Shown here: piece by piece, positions 1-7,176 of the stretch
Layout of the letters: every line of letters starts with the position of its first letter
Numbering within the stretch: position 1 is the first letter of the stretch
NCBI RefSeq assembly: GCF_007744255.1
Contig: NZ_CP036267.1
Location: forward strand, 2,483,500-2,547,499
Reading direction: 5' to 3'
Length of the DNA stretch: 64,000 nt
Origin: Thalassoglobus polymorphus
GTDB taxonomy: Bacteria; Planctomycetota; Planctomycetia; Planctomycetales; Planctomycetaceae
Program-made: the position numbers and the translations under genes
Notes under the pieces: model-generated
Databases searched by the model: none
What the model saw: the letters and a program-made list of their open reading frames with translations, nothing else
Told to the model about the DNA's origin: nothing

Positions 1-23
1 GGCGCAGGAATATTTGGGGGGGG

Positions 24-89
24 GATCCAAATTGCTCTCTCAAGAATTGAGAAAAGCGGTAGCTCCAGAGGTTTACGGACCGGTTCTAG
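24..89 (+). repeat. Intergenic repeat family A, copy 1
   Basis: Left end truncated. Contains the inner arms GCTCTCTCAA and TTGAGAAAAG and the right end GGACCGGTTCTAG shared with copies near 16.8, 20.4 and 35.3 kb. A family B copy begins at its right end. Confidence 0.75.
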
Positions 90-147
90 TAAAAAGCTGT
101 TCGCCACGAGGCAGATCCTGCAAACCAATTCGAAAGATGTTCTAGCT
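86..147 (+). repeat. Intergenic repeat family B, copy 1 (right half)
   Basis: Carries the family core GCTGTTCGCCACGAGGCAG followed by CAAACCAATTCGAAAGATG, nearly identical to 35148-35190. It lacks the left arm containing GTGCCCGTGAAGAAC. Confidence 0.75.
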
Positions 148-399
148 TAGCTTTGCTTTAGATCTGGAACGCTATTGTTTTGCCTACTCAAGATGTCCCC
201 TGAGGCAATGTTTGCGTAGCGACGTCGGAACAGCATTCACGGATTGTGATCACGGTTTGTGAGCGAGGTGTTCCAAACGAGAGAGAGGTAGAACTCTTGT
301 GGGGTTCACTATGCGGAGTCTCTGTGTCCGGGAAGAGAGCTTTTCATCCGGTGACTCGCTCTTTTCCGCGAGACAGATCGCACACTCTTTCAGAATGCC

Positions 400-482
400 T
401 TAGAACTGGTCTCGAAACTTGCTGTTCCTATCTCTGATACAGAGAAAGGTCGCAATGCCATCGTTATTGAGAATGCTCTAGC
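400..482 (+). repeat. A-like variant repeat, copy 1
   Basis: Begins TTAGAACTGGTCTC and ends ATGCTCTAGC. It shares an exact 19-mer, TACAGAGAAAGGTCGCAAT (438-456), with the variant at 3541-3640. Organisation is like family A (outer TAGAAC end, central CTCTG/CAGAG palindrome) but with a B-like right end. Confidence 0.6.
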
Positions 483-699
483 AGACGTTGGCCAGAATGT
501 CTTCCGAACCTGCAAAACTTTCATCGATCTCAGCTTGTCCGTCGTCAAGAATTTCAAAACAAAGCCCATCACCTTCGACAGAGACAATTGTCACTGTATA
601 CTCGCCAACATGAATCGTTTCGCCAACGGATAGTTCGATCAAATGTTCTTGCACAGTTTGTCTCCGTAGAACCGGATGAGATGTTATCAATGTGCGCAT
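478..699 (-). CDS. Small hypothetical protein, CsrA-like beta-strand pattern
   Basis: A 73-aa frame beginning MRTLITSHP. Residues about 17-50 (LSVGETIHVGEYTVTIVSVEG) recall the first strands of CsrA-type regulators, which typically read VGETI.IGD..TVTVL.VKG, but the RNA-binding C-terminal part is not clearly matched. It is divergent from truD once that gene is started at 830. No good ribosome binding site is seen, and the stop codon falls in the edge of a repeat. It could be a chance frame or a lineage-specific small protein; the CsrA link is only a resemblance. Confidence 0.35.
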   Translation of the reverse strand: MRTLITSHPVLRRQTVQEHLIELSVGETIHVGEYTVTIVSVEGDGLCFEILDDGQAEIDESFAGSEDILANVC

Positions 700-829
700 G
701 ACAGAAAGAGTCAGGCGAAACGGACTATACACCGGAGTTACAAACTCGCCAACTGAAAAACGTCAAGCTGTTTCAAAATCCTTCAAAGATTTTCAAACTT
801 TCGTGACTCATGAACAAAAAGACATCTTG

Positions 830-2011
830 ATGAAAATTCGAACTCAAGCTGCTGATTTTCGCGTCGAAGAAATTAATTCGATCCCAATTGGACGTGACGG
901 AAAATACGGCGTTTACGAAATGCGAAAAACGGGTTGGAACACACTCGACGCATTGAAGAGCATTGCCATTCAGTGGAAGCGTTCACCTAAAGAGTTGGCG
1001 CATGCCGGTCTAAAAGATCGACATGCCATCACGTCTCAAGTGATTACGATCTTTGATGGCCCAAGTCGAAACTTCGAAGATCATCAAGTTTCACTTGAGT
1101 ACCTGGGACAGTCATCAAGAGCCACTGTTGCCACGGACATTGTAGGGAATCGCTTCAGCTTAGTTCTCCGGTCCCTCTCTGCTGATGAAGTTCACTCTGC
1201 GAAAGAAGCGCTTCCACAAATTGGAGCAACAGGGTTGGCGAATTATTTTGACGATCAACGATTTGGTTCCTGGATTCCGGGACATCCGTTTATCGCTGAA
1301 CATTGGATACGAGCCGATTACGAAGAAGCGTTGCGGCTGAGTTTTGCGGAACCACATCCGATGGATGACGGAGAAGAACGAGAGCAGAAAGACATTTTGC
1401 GACAACACTGGGGCGATTGGAAGCTTTGCAAACAGAAACTCAGTCGATCACATCGTCGAAGTATAATCACGTTTCTGGATGACCGAAAAGATGACTTTAA
1501 AGGTGCCTGGGCTTGTGTCAATGCAGAAATGCGTGGACTCTACTTAACTGCATTTCAAAGTGATTTGTGGAACCATATCCTCAATAACCTTTTCCAGGAA
1601 GCTTTCACTGATGATCAGCTCATACGATTTCGGATGAAGACAGGCGAACTCTGTTTACCTACGACGATGACTGCCGAGCAGAGAAAAACTCTTCATGCTG
1701 CTGAAATTCCATTGCCTTCGGCACGAATTAAAAACCTTGATGAATCGTTGCGTCCGCTTGTCGAAAAGTCTCTAGCTGAGAAAGGCTGGAAACTGGAAGA
1801 ACTCAAAGTTCGGCATCCGCGAGACCGCTTTTTTCCGAAGGCTTCGAGAGCAGCCATGATTCCCGTTGCTGATCTGGAGTCTGAGTTTGGGGAGGATGAA
1901 CTCTCTCCGGGGCTGGCGAAACTCAATGTTCAATTCACTTTGCCTCGGGGTTGCTACGCAACGATGCTAGTGAAGCGTTTGATGATTGCGGAATCTCAAA
2001 TGCAGAACTGA
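830..2011 (+). CDS. truD: tRNA pseudouridine synthase D (TruD family)
   Basis: TruD enzymes convert uridine 13 of certain tRNAs to pseudouridine in the cytoplasm. Seen here: N-terminal ADFRVEEI, the catalytic loop HAGLKDRHAITSQ with the presumed nucleophile Asp63, and the family motif NYFDDQRFG in the middle. The protein is 393 aa, slightly longer than the E. coli enzyme. The frame can be extended upstream to a GTG at 692, but that extension has no TruD homology pattern, so ATG 830 was chosen; the ribosome site is weak. The 3' end overlaps the convergent thioesterase gene by 77 nt. Family assignment is firm, start less so. Confidence 0.9.
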   Translation: MKIRTQAADFRVEEINSIPIGRDGKYGVYEMRKTGWNTLDALKSIAIQWKRSPKELAHAGLKDRHAITSQVITIFDGPSRNFEDHQVSLEYLGQSSRATVATDIVGNRFSLVLRSLSADEVHSAKEALPQIGATGLANYFDDQRFGSWIPGHPFIAEHWIRADYEEALRLSFAEPHPMDDGEEREQKDILRQHWGDWKLCKQKLSRSHRRSIITFLDDRKDDFKGAWACVNAEMRGLYLTAFQSDLWNHILNNLFQEAFTDDQLIRFRMKTGELCLPTTMTAEQRKTLHAAEIPLPSARIKNLDESLRPLVEKSLAEKGWKLEELKVRHPRDRFFPKASRAAMIPVADLESEFGEDELSPGLAKLNVQFTLPRGCYATMLVKRLMIAESQMQN

Positions 2012-2393
2012 CGATCTCGGGGATCGCGATCAATCGGCCTGTTTCCGTTGCTACAAAGGCCCAGTTCGTTTCTGCCCGGGCGATGAGTTTTTCAGTCTTG
2101 CTGTGGAGGATTTCATATTTTCGAAGCGATGAATACTTCTTCATGTCCTGAACCCACGTTTTGATGACGACTGCATCTCCCTGAAAAACAGGTCGCCGAT
2201 ATTCGATGAAGTGCGACCTTACGACCCAGGCCCAACCATGCTTCTTGTACTGGCTCGTGTTCCAACCTTGTGCGTCTGAATGTGCGATTGCGGCGTTCTG
2301 CAACCACTTTAGATACGAAATGTTATTGGCGTGTCCCTGACCGTCGATGTCCGTCTCGGTCACTTCGTGCTTAAACAAAAATAGAGCGGGCAT
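1935..2393 (-). CDS. Acyl-CoA thioesterase, 4HBT/hotdog family
   Basis: A 152-aa single hotdog-fold protein. The signature TDIDGQGHANNISYLKW near residues 14-30 matches the YbgC/FadM-type pattern D..GH.NN..YL, in which the Asp belongs to the active site. The family hydrolyses acyl-CoA or aromatic-CoA thioesters in the cytoplasm; the substrate cannot be read from sequence. The last codons overlap the end of truD on the other strand. The conserved domain ends near residue 135, so the tail over truD is probably a non-conserved extension. Confidence 0.85.
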   Translation of the reverse strand: MPALFLFKHEVTETDIDGQGHANNISYLKWLQNAAIAHSDAQGWNTSQYKKHGWAWVVRSHFIEYRRPVFQGDAVVIKTWVQDMKKYSSLRKYEILHSKTEKLIARAETNWAFVATETGRLIAIPEIVSSAFEIPQSSNASLASLRSNPEAK

Positions 2394-2649
2394 GATGACG
2401 TCTCCAGCGGTGAGGCAATGTTTTTTCGAGAGTGGAATGTTTATTCGTGAGCAGTATCATACTGCTTTTCAGTTGTCTCTGTTTTCTTCAGCGTCGTTCA
2501 GAAAGTGGTCGTCGCTGACGGGCAGTTTTGTGACGCTGCAAGTTGAGAAGACATATGAACAAACTCTCAACGTGACACAAGTCAGGTTTCAGCAACTTGT
2601 CAATTTTCAAAGCTTCCATGTTAGAACGATTCCATGAAAGGGATCATTG

Positions 2650-3420
2650 ATGACCGAGTCAGCTCTTCAAGGTCAATTTGAGTCGATCGCCGGCTGGCTA
2701 TTCGAGTCCCAGTCAGCGATTGCGTTTACCGGTGCGGGAATTTCCACTGAAAGTGGGATTCCTGATTTCCGTTCACCGGGCGGTGTCTGGTCGAAGAACC
2801 GTACTGTCTACTTCGATGAATTTCTTAACTCGGAAGCGGATCGATACGAGTACTGGCGACAGAAATCGCAAACGCATGTTGAGTTTGAGGCTGCATCTCC
2901 AAACAGTGCGCATCGCGTTTTGGTAGAATGGGAGACGGAAGGGAAGCTTTCTGCAGTTGTCACTCAAAACATCGATGGTCTGCATGTTGAAGCCGGTAGT
3001 CAAAACGTACTTGAACTTCACGGGACTGCCCGCGAAATCGGTTGCCTGAGTTGTGAGAAACGCTGGCCTGCCGACCCGTGGGTTCAACGGTTTCTTAAGG
3101 AGGATCGAGTACCCAGTTGCCCCGATTGTAGCGGGCTTTTAAAGCACGCTACCGTTTCGTTTGGTCAGGCATTACCGGAGGAGGTCTTACAACGTTCGAT
3201 CGAATTGGCAAGCAACGCGGACCTTTGTTTCGCCTGCGGTTCATCTCTTGTTGTTCATCCAGCTGCCGGGATTCCAGAAGTGACAAAGAGGAATGGAGGA
3301 AGGCTCATCATCATCAACCGCACGGAGACTCCGCTCGATCATCTTGCGGACGTCATCATACGTGAGCCACTTGGATCAACGCTCTCTCAGATTCAGCAAT
3401 TTTATATGGACCGTTGTTAG
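2650..3420 (+). CDS. NAD-dependent protein deacylase, SIR2 family (sirtuin)
   Basis: Sirtuins remove acyl groups from lysines using NAD+. Seen: FTGAGISTESGIPDFRS (NAD site, about residues 25-42), TQNIDGLH, the catalytic His in ELHGT near residue 124, two CxxC pairs (CLSC and CPDC) for structural zinc, and the C-terminal CGSSLVVHPAAG and IIINRTETP segments. At 256 aa it is a normal bacterial length. The frame can start at TTG 2647, but ATG 2650 follows a GAAAGGGA purine stretch at good distance. It stands alone between a thioesterase on the other strand and a repeat-containing gap, so its targets are unknown. Confidence 0.92.
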   Translation: MTESALQGQFESIAGWLFESQSAIAFTGAGISTESGIPDFRSPGGVWSKNRTVYFDEFLNSEADRYEYWRQKSQTHVEFEAASPNSAHRVLVEWETEGKLSAVVTQNIDGLHVEAGSQNVLELHGTAREIGCLSCEKRWPADPWVQRFLKEDRVPSCPDCSGLLKHATVSFGQALPEEVLQRSIELASNADLCFACGSSLVVHPAAGIPEVTKRNGGRLIIINRTETPLDHLADVIIREPLGSTLSQIQQFYMDRC

Positions 3421-3792
3421 AGAATGCGACAAGTCTTCTTTCTTGAAACCGTCAAGTCGAAAACCGATTCATCATTCTTCAGAGAAGATCCTCCAAAAAA
3501 GACATCGTGAACGACTTGAGCGAACGTGTGGGGCGAGTTTTAGCACTGGTCTCAAGGCTGACTGTTCACTTCTCTGGTACAGAACTCTGGTACAGAGAAA
3601 GGTCGCAATTCCATAGGTTTTGAGATCACTTCTAGAGCATCTTTTGGATTGGTGTTCTGGTTCTGCCCCGCAGGCAGCTGTTCATAAAGGGATGAAATCG
3701 AGCTTCATCGGAATGACTGGGAATGACAAACAGTAAATTGCGTTCTGTTCATCGAGAGTTTCTTAAGGTTTCCATGCCATGGAGTTTCAGCA
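3421..3792. other. Intergenic gap with one A-like repeat, no gene seen
   Basis: This 372-base gap between the sirtuin and comEC genes contains the A-like variant at 3541-3640. Nothing else recognisable. A frame running out of the sirtuin gene into it is a shadow. Confidence 0.6.
3541..3640 (+). repeat. A-like variant repeat, copy 2
   Basis: Begins TAGCACTGGTCTC and ends TTCTAGAGCATC. The 19-mer TACAGAGAAAGGTCGCAAT at 3591-3609 is identical to 438-456. Contains a short internal duplication, CTCTGGTACAGA, twice in a row, absent from copy 1. Confidence 0.6.
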
Positions 3793-6288
3793 TTGATTGA
3801 ACAAGATCAGTTTTCGAATTCTGGTCATCATAGAAATCTCCGACGCCCGGTCGTCTGGGCGGTGACGGCATTGTGTATTGGCATTGTGGCGGATCATTTC
3901 TCAACATTGAGTTTGTCGGTGTGGGTGGGCTTGTTTTTGGTGAGTTCTTTGGTGGCATTGGTCAGCTTACCGTTTCAGAGATGGTCATTCGCTGCATCGG
4001 TGGCAACATTGCTGCTGCTGGTTGCAGTAGGTGGAGGGCGAAATCAGTTTTTTCATCACCATCGTCGTGCAGACAACATCCTGAGATATGTCACTGAAGA
4101 GCCCCGCACGGCAAGGATGTCAGGTGTGATCGTATCAAGCCTCGATCTGTATGAATCAGAACGTGGGCCAAGAATTCCTTCCTGGCTGGAGGTCGACACC
4201 AGTCGCTTCATTCTCAAGTGCGAACGATTGCAAGCTGGAGGTGATTGGGAATCTGTCTCGGGACGTTTGAGTGTGGACGTCAATGGACATCTCGTTCATG
4301 CACGGATTGGTGATCGAATCGAACTTCTCGGGAAACTCTCGCGTCCACAACCTGTAAGAAACCCAGGTGGATACGACTTTCAGGCCGCTCTTTCACGTCA
4401 AGGGATTGATGGGCTGTTTCGAGTGCGACACCCGCAGGCGGTGCAAGTTCTCGAAGATTCCAGTTCATTCTGGTGGCTGATTCCGCGATATCGAGAAACA
4501 ACTCGTTTACGAATCAAACAGCTATTCGTCCAGAACCTTTCGGAGGAGACTTGTCGGCTTGCGCTCTCGTTGCTTCTGGGGGATCGGACTCAACTTCAAG
4601 ACGAGATGCGTGATCGTTTTGTTGACAGCGGGACGATGCACCTGCTGGCGATTTCAGGATTGCATGTGGGGATATTGGCTGGGCTGATTTCGATCGTTTG
4701 TCGGGTCCTTGAATTTTCACCGCGAACGACCACAACGTGCCTGATCTTGACTGTCGTCCTTTACGCAATGTTGACGAATCATCGTCCGCCGGTTCTGCGT
4801 GCATCGATGTTGATTACAGTGATTTGCCTGGGGACGGCCGGGAATCGACGTATTGAACCGTACAGTGCACTGGCGTTTTGTGCAGCGATTCTGTTGCTTT
4901 GGAATCCGGGGAATCTTTTTGATATCGGAGCGCAGCTTTCGTTTCTCGCCGTCGGAGCCATTGTCTGGAGCAGCCGGGCTTTGGAGGCGAACCCCTTTCA
5001 GGCACAAACACTTGGCGTTCCCGTTTCCGAAGAATGGCAATGGGTGGGACGCCTGTCACCCGTCGTAAGTTACCTGTATCAGGGATACGTGGTGACCGGT
5101 GCTATTTGGCTCGGCACATTACCACTGACTGTGGCGACGTTTCATCTGGTAACCCCCATCGGATTTGTACTGAATGCGTTGCTCATCCCGTACATAGGTG
5201 TCGTGCTAGGCTTAGGGTATTTCTTTCTATTCTGCGGTTTGCTGATTCCCCCGCTGACTGTCTTGGTGGGCGGATTGTTCGATTGGTCGGTGCAAGGTTT
5301 GCTCTGGGTTGTTGATTGGGCTCATCATGTCCCGTTGGGGCATTTCTATTGTGGGGCGACTCCTGTTTGGTGGCTGGCTGTTTACTACATCCTTATTGCC
5401 TGGAATTGGAATCTTTATGGTTCGCGACAGTTGGTCAATGGACGGTGGAAGGTGCTTTCGGTCTGGGTCATGATCGGATTCACACTCGGGCTGCAAACTC
5501 CTCAGCGTGATGGATTGAAATATACGGTCCTCTCGGTCGGACACGGATTGGCGACGGTTCTTGAATTACCCGGCGGAGAAACGATTATTTATGACTGCGG
5601 CACTTTTGGTGATGGACGGCGAGCCGAGAGGACCGTCGAGCAGTATTTGCGTTTGCAGAACGTCAGTCACGTCGACGCGGTCATGATTTCACATGCAGAT
5701 CACGATCACTTTAGCGGGCTCTTTAAGTTGTTTGAACGCTTTTCAATCGGAACTCTCATTGTGACTCAGCAGTTTCTGGACTTCGGGCAGGCAAATGTCG
5801 AGGAAATATGCAAAGCTGCAGCGACGCACGGAATTCCTATCCGAATCGTTTCTGCTGGCGATGAAATTGAGTTTCAGAAAACTGGAAATGCAGTCCAGTT
5901 CAAAGTTCTTCACCCATCGAGTTCGTTTCATTCCAAGTATGACAATGCGAACAGCATGGTGCTGTCTCTGGAGTATGCAAATCGACGCATGCTCTTGACG
6001 GGTGATTTGGAGAGAGATGGAGTCGAAGCTTTATTGGAACAATCGACCGAGCCATTTGATCTCGTGATGGCTCCGCATCATGGCTCAAAGTTTTCGAGTC
6101 CGCAGCAATTTTTTAATTGGGCAAATTCCAGTATCGTGCTGATTAGTACTGGAGATGCCTCAGTTGTTGATCGCTTGCAAGAACAGCTTGGTCCAGATGT
6201 CCGAGTTTTTGCGACACAGAAGTCCGGAGCGTTGACAGTTGAAATCAAGCAAGCTCAACCGCTTCATGTCGTGCCGTTTTTGAAGTAG
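3793..6288 (+). CDS. comEC: ComEC/Rec2-family DNA uptake channel protein
   Basis: ComEC forms the inner-membrane channel for transforming DNA. This 831-aa protein shows the full three-part layout: N-terminal membrane segments (about 15-90) and a soluble DUF4131-like part (about 90-230), the Competence domain with LLGDRTQL and HLLAISGLHVGI (about 260-540, many membrane segments), and a C-terminal metallo-beta-lactamase domain (about 576-820) with SHADHDHFSG near 633 and a second metal-site motif APHHGSK near 759. The metal ligands look intact, consistent with a nuclease-active domain. The only start that keeps the first membrane segment is TTG at 3793; no ATG is in frame upstream. No other competence gene is nearby. 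Confidence 0.93.
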   Translation: MIEQDQFSNSGHHRNLRRPVVWAVTALCIGIVADHFSTLSLSVWVGLFLVSSLVALVSLPFQRWSFAASVATLLLLVAVGGGRNQFFHHHRRADNILRYVTEEPRTARMSGVIVSSLDLYESERGPRIPSWLEVDTSRFILKCERLQAGGDWESVSGRLSVDVNGHLVHARIGDRIELLGKLSRPQPVRNPGGYDFQAALSRQGIDGLFRVRHPQAVQVLEDSSSFWWLIPRYRETTRLRIKQLFVQNLSEETCRLALSLLLGDRTQLQDEMRDRFVDSGTMHLLAISGLHVGILAGLISIVCRVLEFSPRTTTTCLILTVVLYAMLTNHRPPVLRASMLITVICLGTAGNRRIEPYSALAFCAAILLLWNPGNLFDIGAQLSFLAVGAIVWSSRALEANPFQAQTLGVPVSEEWQWVGRLSPVVSYLYQGYVVTGAIWLGTLPLTVATFHLVTPIGFVLNALLIPYIGVVLGLGYFFLFCGLLIPPLTVLVGGLFDWSVQGLLWVVDWAHHVPLGHFYCGATPVWWLAVYYILIAWNWNLYGSRQLVNGRWKVLSVWVMIGFTLGLQTPQRDGLKYTVLSVGHGLATVLELPGGETIIYDCGTFGDGRRAERTVEQYLRLQNVSHVDAVMISHADHDHFSGLFKLFERFSIGTLIVTQQFLDFGQANVEEICKAAATHGIPIRIVSAGDEIEFQKTGNAVQFKVLHPSSSFHSKYDNANSMVLSLEYANRRMLLTGDLERDGVEALLEQSTEPFDLVMAPHHGSKFSSPQQFFNWANSSIVLISTGDASVVDRLQEQLGPDVRVFATQKSGALTVEIKQAQPLHVVPFLK

Positions 6289-6302
6289 AACCAGCCCGAA
6301 AA

Positions 6303-6374
6303 CTACTGGAATGGTCGCTTTCCTCAACGTTTGAGAGAGCAATTAAAAGTTTCAGGATCAGTTCTAATAAAAGT
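6303..6374 (-). repeat. Intergenic repeat family A, reverse orientation
   Basis: On the reverse strand it reads TTAGAACTGATCCTGAAAC, then GCTCTCTCAAACGTTGAGG. It lies just after the comEC stop and is joined directly to a family B copy. Translated in one frame it gives MREQLKVSGSVLI, close to the false N-terminus seen at 16727-16792. Confidence 0.8.
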
Positions 6375-6470
6375 GAACTTCACGGGCACGACAAGCATTG
6401 AAAATACTCAATTAAAAATTGCTGTTCGCTACGAGGCAGAACCTGAACACCAGTTCGAACGATGGTCTAA
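6368..6470 (+). repeat. Intergenic repeat family B
   Basis: Left arm CTTCACGGGCACGACAAG is in the opposite sense to the arm in the copy at 35.1 kb; right arm GCTGTTCGCTACGAGGCAG is in the usual sense. The copy therefore looks like a recombined or flipped version. Confidence 0.7.
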
Positions 6471-6495
6471 CAGAGTCCCGCCCCTGAAGCAGCGA

Positions 6496-6864
6496 TTACT
6501 CAGAGACAGCGTGCTGCTGGAGTTCTTCAAGTGATGCAAATTCAAGTGCTGACATGTGAGTTGCTTCCAGGACGACTTCGCAGGCGTGCCCGGCATCGTA
6601 GGCATCTTTCCATCTCGCTGCACAGACACACCATTGATCGCCAGGGGTTAAGCCCGGAAAACGAAATTCAGGAATAGGCGTTGAGAGATCATTTCCGGTC
6701 GATTTCGAGAATTCCAGAAAATCTTCTGTGACTCGACAGCAAATGACGTGCATCCCCATGTCCCCCGGACCGGTGCCACAACATCCATCACGAAACCAGC
6801 CTGTCATCGGATCTGTTGAACAGGTTTGAAGATCGCCACCAAGTACATTTTTTCCGCGAGACAT
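6496..6864 (-). CDS. DUF2237 family protein
   Basis: A 122-aa cytoplasmic protein with the complete DUF2237 pattern: NVLGG near the N-terminus, CSTDPMTGWFRDGCC, the stretch FLEFSKSTGNDLSTP, FPGLTPGDQWCVCAARW and VVLEATH. The many conserved cysteines suggest a metal or redox role, but I know of no established function for the family. No operon partner: comEC is convergent and the EF-hand gene lies upstream on the same strand beyond its own terminator. Confidence 0.9.
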   Translation of the reverse strand: MSRGKNVLGGDLQTCSTDPMTGWFRDGCCGTGPGDMGMHVICCRVTEDFLEFSKSTGNDLSTPIPEFRFPGLTPGDQWCVCAARWKDAYDAGHACEVVLEATHMSALEFASLEELQQHAVSE

Positions 6865-7061
6865 TTGTTTTCAGCTTTAAGCAGGGAGAGTGAGCAACAG
6901 GAATCACCTGCAAGTTTAGCTGTACGCGATAACTCTGCAACAGAAGACCCGAGAGAGTTGTTGAGAGGAACTCATCAAGATTTGATTTCAAGGCATTTTT
7001 GGCACTTCTCGGGGACGTGAAAATCACCTTTACGACTGCAAAGACTGCTGGTCACGCGATT

Positions 7062-7148
7062 AAAAAAAAACAGCACCACTTTGAACTGGATGGGTCTCTT
7101 TCACTCTTGTGCAGATTGAAAGTGAAACCATCCAGAACAGTGGTGCTG
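7062..7148 (-). terminator. Long-stem intrinsic terminator of the EF-hand gene
   Basis: Three stacked perfect arms on either side of a loop: CAGCACCACT (7071-7080) with 7139-7148, CTGGATGG (7086-7093) with 7128-7135, TTTCAC (7099-7104) with 7122-7127. A run of nine A on the plus strand (7062-7070) gives a U-tract on the minus-strand transcript. It starts about 28 nt after the stop of the minus-strand EF-hand gene. Confidence 0.85.
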
Positions 7149-7176
7149 TCGAAGTTAACAAGCCGATCGGGGGACT

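Larger units (their letters stand above)
1..477. other. Intergenic region made of repeat remnants
   Basis: No convincing gene is seen here. The stretch holds a family A repeat, a family B repeat that starts where A ends, and an A-like variant at its right edge. Short reading frames in this stretch show no recognisable domain and run through the repeats, so they were not called. Confidence 0.6.

Noticed and set aside
24-147. Insertion sequence at the window start
   Set aside because: Repeats A and B are present, but there is no transposase frame and no flanking duplication was recognised.
692-829. N-terminal extension of TruD
   Set aside because: 46 extra residues starting with GTG lack TruD similarity and overlap a possible divergent gene.
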